A stretch of DNA of 64,000 nucleotides from Glossina fuscipes (taxonomy: Eukaryota; Arthropoda; Insecta; Diptera; Glossinidae). Every line of letters begins with the position of its first letter. The stretch's first letter is position 1. The notes under the pieces were generated by a model. It ran no database searches. It was given only the letters and a program-made list of their open reading frames with translations, and had not been told where the DNA came from. Location of the stretch: contig NW_023998415.1 in assembly GCF_014805625.2 (NCBI RefSeq), positions 12,588,085 through 12,652,084 on the forward strand, written 5' to 3'. A program made the position numbers and the translations under genes. Shown here in pieces: positions 26,106 through 37,210 of this stretch.

Positions 26106-29100
26106 TACTTGAAAATATCACCAATTCCACTTAATAGCAATTGCAAGCGCGTATCTAAACTGTCCAATTTATGCTTAGCCTCATTGTTAGATATTTCAGC
26201 ATTTTGTAATTCTTCAGTTAAATAATCCAAAGCTTCCGTTTTTTGTTTCAGTTCTTTCTCCAACAATTCAGCCTGTTGACGTTCTACGTATTAAGACATA
26301 ATAAATATTAATCAAAATAAATAAACTAAACGTTAATGACAATATATTCTCTAAATGAGAAATAATCCGTAATAAGTTATAATCGTTTTAATTTTAATAG
26401 GACGTTACAATCTGAATCTTATAGTAATCATAAACGAATTAAAAATATTTCCTTAAATGAAATATGAATGAAAAAAAATTTTTTTTTTTTTTTTTAATAT
26501 AATAAATGTGTTGCTAGGAGACAGATTAGGAACAGACAGTAATGGTATACGAAAAATGATTTATATGATATGTCATTGAGTAAGTCTTGGGAGACCATCG
26601 ATTAATTGTGATTGATTTACCAATGTCGCTTTATAACTCAAATTGAATTAGCACATCGGATACGAGAAAGCTATTGATAGGATGCGTGATGCGTTCGCTC
26701 AATATCGATTCAAAAAGCTTCCGAATGATGGCATTTGGCAACATTTTGCTCGAGCAAGGCCGATCTATTAAAGGCTCTGCCTACGTTATAAAGTTACAAA
26801 AAACCCAAATTTTTACTTACTTGCCATGAGAAACTTTAAAATGGAAGACAATTTACCTTAAATTACAGTAAATTTATATTTAAATAAATATGCCAACTTA
26901 TCACAGTTAAATCTTATATGTCAAATCACCATTTTCGTGCATTTTTAATAATTTCGAATATATGAGAAGTTAGGACTTTTTGTTATACTGCTGTGGACAA
27001 AACGTAATGTGTATTTCTTTTAAATACCCGCACTATAATATCGATCTATGCATTTCTTTAATATATTGGTACGATTGTTGCGATCTGCCGTCAAAATTTC
27101 GAGACATATGCTCTATTAGCTTAGTAACAGCACCGTTTTAAGATGTGCGAACTTAGGTAACACCCAGAAAGAGTTACGACAAAACCCAGCTTTTCTTATG
27201 CGGATCGATGCAGAATCATTCATCTCTGAGCATGTCTGCCCGTTCGTCTGTGTGTCCGTCCGATATCTGTCCATATAAGTTTGTGTTCACGGTACAGATC
27301 ACACTGACCCAAGAACGAAGAATATTGAAAACGAATCGGATTGGTCGACTTTTTCGACCACTCCCCATATAACATCTTATTTTGAATTCAACAAAACTTG
27401 CTGCGCAATAGTATTTCCACATTTTAAATTGGTATGAAATATGTGATACGAGTAGGGCAATTTTTTGAACCACCCCTCTTCTAATCCTTTCTACGAAAAC
27501 TAAATATTTATATATAGTAACTTTCTAGATTTCATCGTGAAAATTGGTCCATAACAGTAAATTGACAAAAAAAAAAATCAACCTTAGACGTTTTGGGCAT
27601 TCTTTGATGCCTTTGCATAGAAATAATGTGTAATTTTTAACGCATTACATAGCGAGCGAATGGAGGTATTAGGCGAATTGGTATAGATTATCTAAAGATC
27701 GCCCTTACCCAACTATAATGTTCGTACTTGTTTTGGTTTAAACAATCTTATTATTTACATGAATTGTTGCTTCATCAGTTTTGCTACTTAAATATAGATA
27801 TATGTATATATTTAACACACCATCCAATACTTACCAATTTCATCATTTAACTCTTGTGTGACATCATTTAAAACCTCCACTTCGTGGCTTAGCTCGTTCA
27901 CATAATTGAAAAGGGCAAAATTTTCATCTTCTTGACGTCTAAATTGTGCTATTAAACGTGAAGTATCTGGTTCCTCGTATAGTTTCTAATAAAAAAAATA
28001 TAATTTTTTATATTTAATTGAATAGAAAGAAGAGGCGATAAGCATATATGAACGAAACCTTCATTTTATCAATTATTTCATTATATTCATTTAATTGCTT
28101 TTCAAAAGCTTCTTTTTTGGCCAACTTTTTGTCCATTTCTCGATGTTCCATCTCAAGATTTAAACGCTTTTTACACTTAATGTCATAAAACTTTTGCAAT
28201 TTAGCATCATGCTCGAGGCGCCGTTGCATTTCGCGCATTTCCTAAAACGTATTCGAAAAACGATATAATGAAATAATGGAAATCGAAATTGTAATTTTAA
28301 TCTACCTGAATATGCATTATTTTGTCGTTTTCATTTCGATCTTTTAGAACTTGTAATTTATTATACAATTCCTCCCTTTGATCGTAAGCTAAAGTGGACT
28401 GATCTATTAGTTCCATAATGTATTTTTTACCATCATTAAATTGTGTCACCATTGATTGCCACATTTCATTGAAATTGGCTCTAATTGTTGGAAGTTTGAA
28501 AGCATTTTCTTTTTAAAAGTTGATCAATCAGATCAATTTCAATCATACCCCTACCGGTCTTGTAACATATGATCAATGGAATGACGTAATTTGCTGTTTT
28601 CGGTTAACACGTCACTACATTTCTTATTAACCACGTCCAAGCGATTTTCCAATTTCACTACACTTTTTTGTACCTTATGTATCGTATCCTTATAACAGCT
28701 ATCGGGCACTTCCAGTTTGCGTAATATATCAATTTCCTTTTCAATCTGAAATTGTCTCCAACTCAATGATTTATCGACATACGTAATATACAAAGAAGTT
28801 AAAAACGCCATTAAATATCCTACACCACTACGCTTAGCACAGTTATTCCAAAAATGATTTTTTCAAAAACGATTTTATACACTAAGTGGTCAAAGAAGCG
28901 GCTTGATACGAGTGATCAAAGGTGGGTCTATCTCAAGGCCTTCAAAGCGTTTCATACATCGTCGCAATATATATGTATATACTTTTAATTTTTTTAATTA
29001 ATTAATAATTTTTAATATATATATTATATATATATACGTAAAAAAATTATATGCACTTAATACCTAAGTCTATCCACCACGTCTTTTTATAAAAATGTGG

Positions 29101-29888
29101 AAGTGACAACATTTTCTACAATCAGCAGCAGTATAAGACATTTCTACATTTATTTTATTTTATTAGTAGATCAATATTTTCTATGGGTTAGAGAGTACAA
29201 ACTCTTCCCCCTTGTGCGAAGTGTCATTGATAAGCGATTGACAAACGATTATGACTAAATTGTCTAAGGTTTTAATGTTATCATCATATCAAGATTATAT
29301 TGTGTGACGTGTGACGCATACTTCTGAACGTTAGATACGGAAGGATAAACCTAGTCTATTTCCTTCCTTTGTTAATGATTATAACCAAAAAAAAAAAAAG
29401 AGAATGCATTCACCTTTTTAATGTGTCCCTCTAGCTCCCACAAACTTGTACGTTCAGTTTGCGATATCCGTTGAATGTCAATAAATTGTTGTTGCAGATT
29501 AATTAAATAATTCTTTTTCTACAATGATAACAACTGAATTATAATTTTAAAAATTTTAACTCAATACAGTTACTTCACCAATGAATTCCTTTTAGCATGA
29601 ACACCTCTTTCCAAAGTATTTATTTCACATTTTAGCGTCTGATGTTCTAATTGTAAAACTGTTATTATTTGATTTTGTTTTTTTAATTGTTTAGTTTTAT
29701 TATCCAATAAGCTGCGAAGTTCCAATTGCAAAGAGCGCAACTAATTATAATAAAAATTAAAAGCACACTTTCATGTTACTTGTTGCAATCATTTCTCATT
29801 TTTAAATCGCATTCTCCAATACCTGCCTATGTAAACGTTGTAATTCAGCGTCAGCCAATTGATCCACATCGGCATGATTATTCATCAT
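25783..29888 (-). CDS. Outer dynein arm docking complex coiled-coil protein, ODAD1/CCDC63 family
   Basis: Predicted to anchor outer dynein arms on axonemal doublets, in flies mainly in sperm flagella and sensory cilia. Exons in transcript order: 29823..29888, 29579..29740, 29414..29518, 28555..28745, 28306..28480, 28059..28241, 27835..27985, 26109..26283 and 25783..26002 (complement). Phases join perfectly to 1,428 nt, 475 residues. Almost all is coiled coil. Family hallmarks seen: VVKLENRLDVVNKKCSDVLT followed by NSKLRHSIDHMLQDR (about 143-175), RRLEHDAKLQKFYDIKCKKR (about 240-260) and ENFALFNYVNELSHEVEVLN (about 315-335), all recalling CCDC114/CCDC63. The start is the first of two consecutive Met codons. 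The 1,551-bp intron 26284..27834 holds a family A repeat; the next donor is followed by a CT microsatellite. Drosophila has more than one family member, so orthology is not assigned. Confidence 0.85.
26070..26102. repeat. (GA)n microsatellite beside an ODAD1-like splice donor
   Basis: About 16 GA units. On the coding (minus) strand this reads as CT repeats starting about seven bases inside the intron that follows the exon at 26109..26283. Because the intron is only 106 bp, length changes here alter a sizeable part of it. Confidence 0.9.
27190..27735 (+). mobile_element. Family A copy in an ODAD1-like intron (well preserved)
   Basis: It lies in the 1,551-bp intron 26284..27834, antisense to the gene. 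Order: CGGATCGATGCAGAATCATT, GTCCGTCCGATATCTGTCCA, TTTTTCGACCACTCCCCATA, ACAGTAAATTGACAAAAAAA, ATGTGTAATTTTTAACGCAT, GTATTAGGCGAATTGGTATA and ACCCAACTATAATGTTCGTA. Its insertion may explain why this intron is long while its neighbours are about 65-110 nt. Confidence 0.7.
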
Positions 29889-31563
29889 GTATTTATACAG
29901 ATTAAAATAAAACCTTCTTTTCTCAAATCAATTCCAAGAAAAATTTATCAGAATATTGTCACCAAGCAACCTAGCAAACTATACTAAACTAAACTATCAT
30001 TTGATATCAATACTGAGAATACATTAGAAACATTCTTTATCAATCTTTTAAAAAAAGAACCGTTTATCAAATTGCATTAAAAATTAAATTTTTCTTAATT
30101 GTCTTTTATGTTTAAATTACTAATCTATATGCAATTATATAAAACGATACATTCTAATAAACTCAAATATTCCCATCTTCGTTATCTTTTAAAAGTTGAT
30201 ATTCTTCCTCTTTTTCTGTTTGTAAGACTATCACTCACTCGCTGCTGTTATTCACTGTCAATGAATAAAGTAGATAATAAGAAGCTTGCATTTTAAATAA
30301 AATTATAAATGAAGTGAACGGAATGAATAATGAGAAGAAATACTGATTTACAATCGAATCGACGAATAATATACGATAGTATAGTTAAAAAGAACAAATG
30401 AAAATTTAAATTTCAAATATTACACAAGTAGTCCTACAACTGATTGCCTTAGGTCTTTTGGAGGTCTTCGTAGAAACTTTAACACAGTCACATAAATCGT
30501 ATACGTACCGTTTATGTAACGAATTATTTGTTACGTAGAGAGTCTATTGCGACATTTCTTTTTTTTTGCAATAAAGGTCCTAGCACAATGATGCGTTATT
30601 TCGTTTCTCTGGGGTGGGACGTTAACTTTTTGAACTTTTTACGAGATTATACGAAATGGCAAAACATGTGGTTTTGCTTATACATAAAGAAGATATAAGA
30701 AAGGCTTATTTTAAATTTGACGATTATTTATCTAATTTATGTGTATTGTGTACCAATTTAAATCTTTGTTATATTATGTAATTTCAAATTTTGCCTTAAA
30801 CTCTACATTAATTTATAAGCGATGAAAAACTGTCAAATCAAAGCGTCTAATTTACGTTCATTTGTGTAGTTTTTTTAATCAAAGAGTATAGTAACGCGGC
30901 TACTTATTACGTTTTTATCACTTGCGACTTGTTTACCCGAAAAATGAAATAAAGCATCGTTGCGTCGAGATCCTATCACTTGCCACTTTACGGATTGTTG
31001 TAGCATTTTATTTCAGAAAAGTAACTAAAATTATTAGATAGAAAAATGTCGACCGACTTTGATGTTAATTGTATCAATTTTTTTAAATTAATTGCAAATT
31101 TATGCTTTATTTTTTTAATTTGGTAACTTGGTAGTAAATAGTAACAGTTTAATATTACTTTACATTATATACATATATATTACTTTATATATTTACTCAA
31201 CACAGCGAATCATTTATTGTTCATTTGCCGATTGGAATAGTCAATAAGAATTTTTAAAGATCCAATTAAGATTGGTCATTTAGTGCATAAAGAGTTATGG
31301 ATAACCGTTGCTATCGAGAATGACAAAATGTAGTGTATTCAAGTTCTTGCCTCAATTGTTTCATTGATGTCAATATTACCAACGTTTTTGCTTTTAGTAG
31401 AACAGCCCTTTTTCAACACGTGTTGTGAGAACAACAGCTGTTTGGTTTGTCATCAGCTGTTAATTCTTTAGGTTATTTAAAGTTATCGAATTATTTGAAC
31501 GAAGAAAATGGATATTAAATACAGTTCATAGGCAGCTAAAAAAATTCAATTAAATCGAGAGCT
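29889..31563. other. Divergent intergenic region between ODAD1-like and mRpL20
   Basis: Upstream flanks of two genes transcribed away from each other. The ODAD1-like start side is plain AT-rich DNA. At 30579-30599 there is a 21-base motif that recurs near Hsp10 (33531-33551). At 31414-31425 a perfect 12-bp palindrome contains CACGTG, 142 bases before the mRpL20 start. No other gene is seen. Confidence 0.6.
31414..31425. promoter_or_regulatory. CACGTG E-box palindrome upstream of mRpL20
   Basis: Perfect palindrome CAACACGTGTTG, with the CACGTG core at 31417-31422, 142 bases before the mRpL20 ATG. CACGTG is the canonical Myc/Max-type bHLH site. Similar sites precede Hsp10 and Nhp2 in this window. 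Function is inferred from motif and position only. Confidence 0.5.
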
Positions 31564-32291
31564 ATGGTTTCACCTACTTTGTCACTGTTTGTAAGAGCAC
31601 GAGGACCGGATGAATTTTGGAGAAAAAGAAAAATATTTAAATTAGCAGCGGTAAGTAAACAATTATGTGCGCCGGAAACAAACATTACTTGTAATAAACA
31701 TTTATTAGCATTACCGTGGACGGCGGCGTAATGTGTATTCTATCGCAATTCGTAATGTACACAGGGCGTTAGTTTATGCCACCAAAGGCAGGAAACTGAA
31801 AAAGTTAGACATGCAGGCGGTAAGTTTACTTTACAATTATCTGATGGTTTACAGTTATCTGTATAAGCAATTTGATTTCACTTATATTAAAAATTGTAAA
31901 AACTTGTATAATTCATAATCTTATGTAACCGTTTACTCACCCATAAGTTGTGGACGACGCGTTTGCAAGCCGGTTGCGAACAGTACGGTTTAACCCAAGA
32001 AACATTTAGAGAGACATTAACACGCAGCGATATTTTTCTTAACAGGTATTTGTAAAAAATATGTCCCCTATTATCAAATTTTTCCTGTCTTTAATTAAAA
32101 TCTTCCTTACTATATTCATATTATTATTTCATAGAAAAGTTCTTTCTGATCTAGCTATATGGGAACCGCGTTCTTTCGAAGCTTTAATAAAATTGTCTAG
32201 GGAACGTGCGGCAGTGGAGTGCGTGCCTGGCTTGCAGGAACCTTCCATTATGAATCAAGTCTATGGCCTATCTAATCTAAAAATTAAGTAA
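31564..32291 (+). CDS. mRpL20: Mitochondrial large-subunit ribosomal protein bL20m
   Basis: Nuclear-encoded component of the mitochondrial ribosome large subunit, acting in the matrix. Exons: 31564..31650, 31709..31819, 31948..32045 and 32135..32291, all with GT/AG borders; phases join to 453 nt and 150 residues, usual for the family. Seen: an early basic stretch (DEFWRKRKIFKLAAHYRGRR) followed by RNVYSIAIRNVHRALVYATK and RKLKKLDMQALWTTRLQAGC, matching the L20 core, where Tyr/Arg-rich helices contact rRNA. The second half (LTQETFRETLTRSDIFLNRK) corresponds to the globular C-terminal part. Start: first Met of an otherwise closed frame, with a short basic N-terminus suitable for mitochondrial import. 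An AATAAA lies 36 bases after the stop. It converges on Hsp10, 324 bases apart. Confidence 0.93.
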
Positions 32292-32326
32292 TGTTTAAGA
32301 TTCTTAAGGTTACTTTCTGTAAAAAA

Positions 32327-32332
32327 AATAAA
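32327..32332 (+). terminator. Polyadenylation signal of mRpL20
   Basis: AATAAA 36 bases downstream of the mRpL20 stop codon, in the short convergent interval before the Hsp10 gene. Assigned by sequence and position only. Confidence 0.5.
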
Positions 32333-32615
32333 TACTTATTAGTTAAACAATATAAAGCGTGTTTTATTTCTCTTCTCAAAAATTAGGCAAGCAGGCCTAA
32401 ATCATCATTTGCAAGTTCAACAGCCAACGATATTCAAGCTTGTAGCCCACACAATCTACTCTTATTTAATGGAATTCGCAAAATTTTCAAACTCCCATAG
32501 CTCGCGAGAGAGAGGAAGTAGTTAAAGATTACATTAATTATGGTTCAAAATTAAAATTTTACAGATGAAACGTAAGAAATGATTATTTCTGGATGAACTA
32601 AGATAACGAGGAAAT

Positions 32616-33249
32616 CTATTCATATTTAGCCAATATGTCAGATTCACGGTAAAGTAAATATTCCTTCTTATCCTCCAATTCAACTTTGGTACCGCCATAT
32701 TCCGGTAAGAGCACACGATCACCTTCTTTGACTGAAGGAGAAATATGAGCGCCAGTTTGCTAAAATTTCATAATATTAAGAAATTTTTAAAACTTTCTTT
32801 TTAATTGAACTCACGTTATTGCGTGCACCCGGCCCTACAGCAACAACGGTGCCTTGCATCATTTTAGTTTGCGATTTTTCGGGCAAGACAATGCCGCCTT
32901 TAGTCGTTGTCATTGATTCAGCACGTTGTACCAATATACGGTCCAACATAGGCATAATTTTTTTAATTGCATGAGCGGCCTTAAAATATTACGAGATAAA
33001 ATATCAGTTGTAATTAATCTTTAATCAAATAACAATTAAATAATGGGAATCAATTCGTTGTTCTCAAGTCTCCATCTTTCTCTATATTACACAACACACC
33101 GGTCTCATCTTTATCAAATAAGAAAAAAAAGTGACCTCCCTCCACCTTGTTCTAGAAAGCAATTAATGTTAACGTCGAAGAAGCATCGAGAATATTAATA
33201 CAACTTTTTCGTATGCCGTGCAAAAACTTCGTACACAAATACTTACCAT
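32616..33249 (-). CDS. Mitochondrial co-chaperonin Hsp10 (HSPE1/GroES family)
   Basis: Lid of the mitochondrial Hsp60 folding chamber. Coding exons (complement): 33247..33249 (ATG only), 32815..32979 and 32616..32759; 312 nt, 103 residues, the normal family length. The initiator codon is alone at the end of exon 1 (ATG|GTAAGT), and the 267-bp intron separates it from [20 protein letters not shown]. Seen: mobile loop around 22-37 with the GGIVLPEKS segment that contacts Hsp60 (Ile31-Val32-Leu33), then [13 protein letters not shown], and the roof/core signature [19 protein letters not shown] ending DILAKYE. Upstream (33308-33320) lies a perfect heat-shock element and at 33370 a CACGTG box. No Hsp60 gene is adjacent, unlike the vertebrate head-to-head arrangement. 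Confidence 0.95.
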
Positions 33250-33307
33250 TTCTAAATTTATTTTTCAAATGCTATGTTTGCTAAATACAAAAGTTTTAAT
33301 AATGCCG

Positions 33308-33320
33308 GAAAATTCGGGAA
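33308..33320 (-). promoter_or_regulatory. Heat-shock element upstream of Hsp10
   Basis: Three alternating inverted pentamer cores with exact 2-base spacing: GAA-aa-TTC-gg-GAA at 33308-33320, about 59 bases before the Hsp10 ATG. This is the minimal perfect HSF-binding arrangement. It could lie in the core promoter or the 5' UTR; the transcription start is unknown. Confidence 0.7.
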
Positions 33321-33369
33321 ACTTGCTTTACTATATATTTCTGAATTACAGTAATTTCCACTTTTAGAA

Positions 33370-33375
33370 CACGTG
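33370..33375. promoter_or_regulatory. CACGTG E-box upstream of Hsp10
   Basis: CACGTG core 121 bases before the Hsp10 ATG and about 50 bases beyond the heat-shock element. It is one of three such boxes placed 60-142 bases before housekeeping gene starts in this window. Confidence 0.45.
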
Positions 33376-33629
33376 CTACCGCCTTACACCAATGCTTAGT
33401 TGTGAATGAATGCGATTATTAAGATCTTTTTAACGAATAGTGCTGCCAATAGCTACTAGAACACTCTATTTTACCTATTGACAGATTGCCGAAAAATATG
33501 AAACTTAGAAGGAAAATATAAACAAAGGGGCCTAACACAATGATGCGTTATGTTTCGAACATAACATGAATTATGGCGCACAAACTGTCAAAATAAAATT
33601 GATTGTGTTTTTTGAGTAAATATGTTCAA

Positions 33630-33870
33630 ATGGTGAAGGATAATTGTCTGTTCGTCTTATTTTCTCGTATTCAATCTATGTACCGTAATTTTTGAGATAT
33701 TTTGATAAAGTTTGATACGTCAAGGGAAGGACGCTACTGAAGATCCGACAACTTTTTCGACTACTTCCCATATAACGTCTTCTTTTGGAAAGTTGTTTTA
33801 TCAATAAGTGTAAGGTGGTCTAAACTACTTAATAATGGTCTGTCACCCACTATAGTGTTTTTACTTGTTT
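33630..33870 (+). mobile_element. Family A, short copy between Hsp10 and Nhp2
   Basis: Contains GTCTGTTCGTCTTATTTTCT, GTAATTTTTGAGATATTTTG, GACTACTTCCCATATAACGT and GTCACCCACTATAGTGTTTT. Lacks the middle of the longer copies. Confidence 0.6.
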
Positions 33871-34821
33871 ATAAATAATATATTCTATAATTCGATAATT
33901 AGATAAGAGTACGCCATTTCTTTGTGCTTTTGGCCTTAATATTGAAGCTCAATAAATTTAAAAAGTTTTACTGGCATTGGTTTAAATTTAATAAAAATTA
34001 TTCAATGAAGAAATATTTATAAAACGAACTTATTCGAAATGTAGGTTTTAAATATGAATATATGTTTATATTAGACGCAATACAGAATGGATTTTGAACA
34101 TATGTCGACAGATATCTTAAACACCAACCAGGCGGACATGAATTATTGGATAGGAATGAAACGAAGCGAACACTTGAACTTAACAATTGGTTTTCGTTAA
34201 TTTTCCGAAGAATTTCAATGATTAGATTAACGATTAATAATTAAAAAAACTAATTTTATTTACTTAAACTTAGTTTGGTAGCGCTAATGAACATGAAATT
34301 TGACAGGAAATGTATTCTGCGGGCATAAGAATATCAAAATGTATAAGCAAATAAATAAAAGCTCTAAGAACTTATCGTTTGCTTAGAAAATTGCAGAAAT
34401 GTTTTTAGGGCTTTACGATCTGATTTAGAAAATCACTACTTAGATTTTAGAATAAATACCGGAGAGGAAAGTTAAGCGTTTCAGCTAAACCGCCTGTATT
34501 TCTATTCTGAGTAAATATGAATGAGTATTATTTTTTATTTGACATGCATCGTTTCGGCAAATTACATTGAAATTTTTTGAAGAGCAAATTAGAGAAATGC
34601 TGCGGATCGAGTGAATTTTTAATAAAAAGGTTGCAACTAGTTGAATCAATAAAATTATTTCTCTTTACGTAATTCTAATAGTGCAATTGTGAATGTCGTG
34701 AGCAAATGTCAAAACACATGCATACAAAAGCATTGTGATAGAATACTTTTATTAATTTTATGAAACTTGGTAGCATTCGATCAAAAAGATAATTTATAAG
34801 TATTTGCGCTATTAAGTTCTG

Positions 34822-34827
34822 CACGTG
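34822..34827. promoter_or_regulatory. CACGTG E-box upstream of Nhp2
   Basis: CACGTG core within GCACGTGTT, 60 bases before the Nhp2 ATG. In Drosophila, ribosome-biogenesis genes are frequent targets of Myc through this motif; here the role is inferred. Confidence 0.5.
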
Positions 34828-34886
34828 TTAAGTTGAAATTATAATTAACGTTGAATTAATAGGAATATATAACATAATTTTAAAGA

Positions 34887-35427
34887 ATGGGTAAAATTAA
34901 AACAGAACCTGTTGACGAAAGCGTTGTGCAGACCATAGAAATGGGTTTGATCAAAGTTAAAGAGGAAGAAAGCTACGACGATAAATTAAAATATGTAAAC
35001 TCCATTGCTAGCCCAATGGCCAGCAAGAAATTATCAAAAAAGTGTTATAAACTTGTTAAAAAGGCTATAAAACATAAAACTTATGTACGCAATGGTTTAA
35101 AAGATGTTCAAACACGTTTACGTAAAGGCGAAAAAGGGTAAGAAAATTATTGATTGAAGTATTATCTGGATAATAAATAATATATAATTCTTCAGGGTCG
35201 TGATCTTTGCCGGCGATGTTACGCCTATCGATATTATGTGTCATTTACCTGCTGTTTGTGAGGAGAAAAGTATACCTTATATTTACACACCCAGCCGCGC
35301 TGATTTAGGTGCTGCTATGGGCGTCAAACGCGGTACCATAGCTTTATTAATACGGGAAAACCAAGAATATCAGGACTTATACGATGATGTTAAAAAAGAA
35401 TTGACACAATTAAATTCACCGCTATGA
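34887..35427 (+). CDS. NHP2: H/ACA snoRNP core protein Nhp2 (L7Ae family)
   Basis: Binds H/ACA guide RNAs with dyskerin, Nop10 and Gar1 for rRNA pseudouridylation in the nucleolus. Exons 34887..35137 and 35196..35427 (58-nt intron, GGGTAAG to TTCAG) give 160 residues. Seen: lysine-rich region [20 protein letters not shown] (about 48-67), [15 protein letters not shown], then the L7Ae/Nhp2 fold [20 protein letters not shown] and [20 protein letters not shown], and the family motif [10 protein letters not shown]. The N-terminus carries two sumoylation-type motifs, IKTE (Lys5) and VKEE (Lys25); the first aligns with the N-terminal lysine of human NHP2. An AATAAA sits at 35488, 61 bases after the stop. 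Confidence 0.95.
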
Positions 35428-35487
35428 AAAACGTAATCACAGTGTAATTGCAAACTATATTAGGTTCAGTTTTAGGAAGAAACAAAG

Positions 35488-35493
35488 AATAAA
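35488..35493 (+). terminator. Polyadenylation signal of Nhp2
   Basis: AATAAA 61 bases downstream of the Nhp2 stop, followed by T-rich sequence. Positional inference. Confidence 0.5.
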
Positions 35494-35843
35494 TAAATTT
35501 CATTAATAATTCTTTTAGAAAATGGAAGAATTGCAATTTTCGTGTTAATGCCTATCGCTATAATATAGATCTGGTAGCAGAGGTCATTTGCAAATATTGT
35601 CTACGTCTGTCGTTTCAAAATAACTTGAACTTTTGGTTTGTTCTGATCATAACTTTGTTCCTTATTTCTAATATCAAAATCCTTGGATTAATGGACCCGC
35701 TACAAGTAGAATAAGAACATTGTCTTGGTAATGGATTGCATTAATTGAAAACAGTCTTTTTTTTTTCCGTTGGGGGTTTGCCCCAATTTTTAGGATTTTT
35801 TTTCTTTATATATACATATATGTATATATATATATATATATAT

Positions 35844-35943
35844 NNNNNNNNNNNNNNNNNNNNNNNNNNNNNNNNNNNNNNNNNNNNNNNNNNNNNNNNN
35901 NNNNNNNNNNNNNNNNNNNNNNNNNNNNNNNNNNNNNNNNNNN
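35844..35943. other. 100-N assembly gap
   Basis: Exactly 100 N, the usual placeholder for a gap of unknown size. It is flanked by a TA microsatellite on the left and a poly-T run on the right, so assembly probably failed in simple sequence. Confidence 0.98.
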
Positions 35944-36934
35944 TTTTTTTTTTTTTTTTAATCTATAAATATATACGATTTTTTGCTTATTTTGGATTAT
36001 TAAAAAGAAAAATCAAAAATTAGTTAAATATTCATCTGTAACAAAAAAGCAATTGCTACATTTATTTTTGAACCTTTAGTGGATGAATCTTGAAGTATCC
36101 AAGAGATACTTAACTCATTGACGTAAATGGCGTCTATAGATGTCCATTGCGTGTGCTTGTAGGTGCAAATGACGTCTATAGCAGTCTTATATTCTTAGCA
36201 TTATAGAACAAAAAACAACGTATGTTTTGCAAACACTCACACATATTATAAAATGAGCGTCAACGTGTTGTTAAAGCATTTGTTATAATTCGTAAATCGT
36301 TGAAAATTTTTTGTTTGAGTTGATTGTTCATATTTTTTTGGAAAGTTTCGTGAAATAAGAGTTAAGCACCTGTCAAGTTTTCACTTTATAATTCAAATTG
36401 TTTAGTTGACACTACTCCACAAGGTAGATGTAAGCTGGTGTTGTTCGCTATACATTCAATCCTTATAGAATTACTTATTTCTCAACGATATAGGTAATTT
36501 ATAGGTGGGGTTTCAATGGTGATGTCAATACTGATACAATATACATATAAGCACGGGAGACGATTTTACTCGCAAAGTCACAACAAAGAAAACTATTTGC
36601 AATGCAAGAAAAGTTGATGTCTACGCCTTAATGAGAAAAGACGCTGTAAAGTTATTGCATTTGAAGGTGTATTCAAAACGTGTACCTTTGAGTATCAGAT
36701 TGAAGTCGTCTTTTATGGAAATATTATATTCTCCCCTGGGGAAGGCTTAAGCATATTTAACGTTTGCGCGTTTGGATACGACAGGCTCCTGATTGTAATT
36801 CAACAAACCATCTAAATTTAAATGGGTAAACTTGAGTCATCGATATATTAAATTAGAAGGAGCAGGGGTAGGTTAAAAAGATGATGGAAAATTTATTGAC
36901 ATCATAAAAACAAATTAAAAAGGAAAATTTACAC

Positions 36935-37210
36935 ACGTTTAACTAGGAACCGACCGATTCAATATGATTTTCTGAATTGATTTAAGACTGCCTGTCTGAC
37001 AGTGCCATGTCCATCCATGCAAAATTTTATATTCAACTTGGAGATCGTAACTTCTGAGATATTTTTTAATGCAATTGAGTTATGTTAGTTAAGACGCTAT
37101 TGGACTGGATTGGACCAATGTTATGGCCATTTCCCACATAATATCATACTTTCAAAAAGGTGTTATATGAAAGGAAAATAAATCAATTGCCAAAAAAAAA
37201 AACACAATTT
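36935..37210 (+). mobile_element. Family A, left-half copy
   Basis: Contains ACCGACCGATTCAATATGAT, GACTGCCTGTCTGACAGTGC, GATCGTAACTTCTGAGATAT and GGCCATTTCCCACATAATAT. The right end is not recognised. Confidence 0.5.

Larger units (their letters stand above)
33376..34886. other. Divergent intergenic region between Hsp10 and Nhp2
   Basis: Contains the 21-base motif shared with 30579-30599 (here 33531-33551), a plus-oriented family A repeat at about 33630-33870, and AT-rich filler. The final 100 bases before Nhp2 hold a CACGTG box. No gene is seen; the 62-codon minus frame at 33998-34186 has no recognisable product. Confidence 0.6.

Noticed and set aside
28746..28811. N-terminal extension MAFLTSLYITYVDKSLSWRQF for the ODAD1-like exon
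   Set aside because: A good acceptor (ACAATTTCAG) precedes ATTGAAAAG, and upstream exons join in phase, so the extension is intron.
35745..36023. 92-codon frame across the N gap
   Set aside because: It is an artefact of reading through 100 N between TA and poly-T simple repeats.
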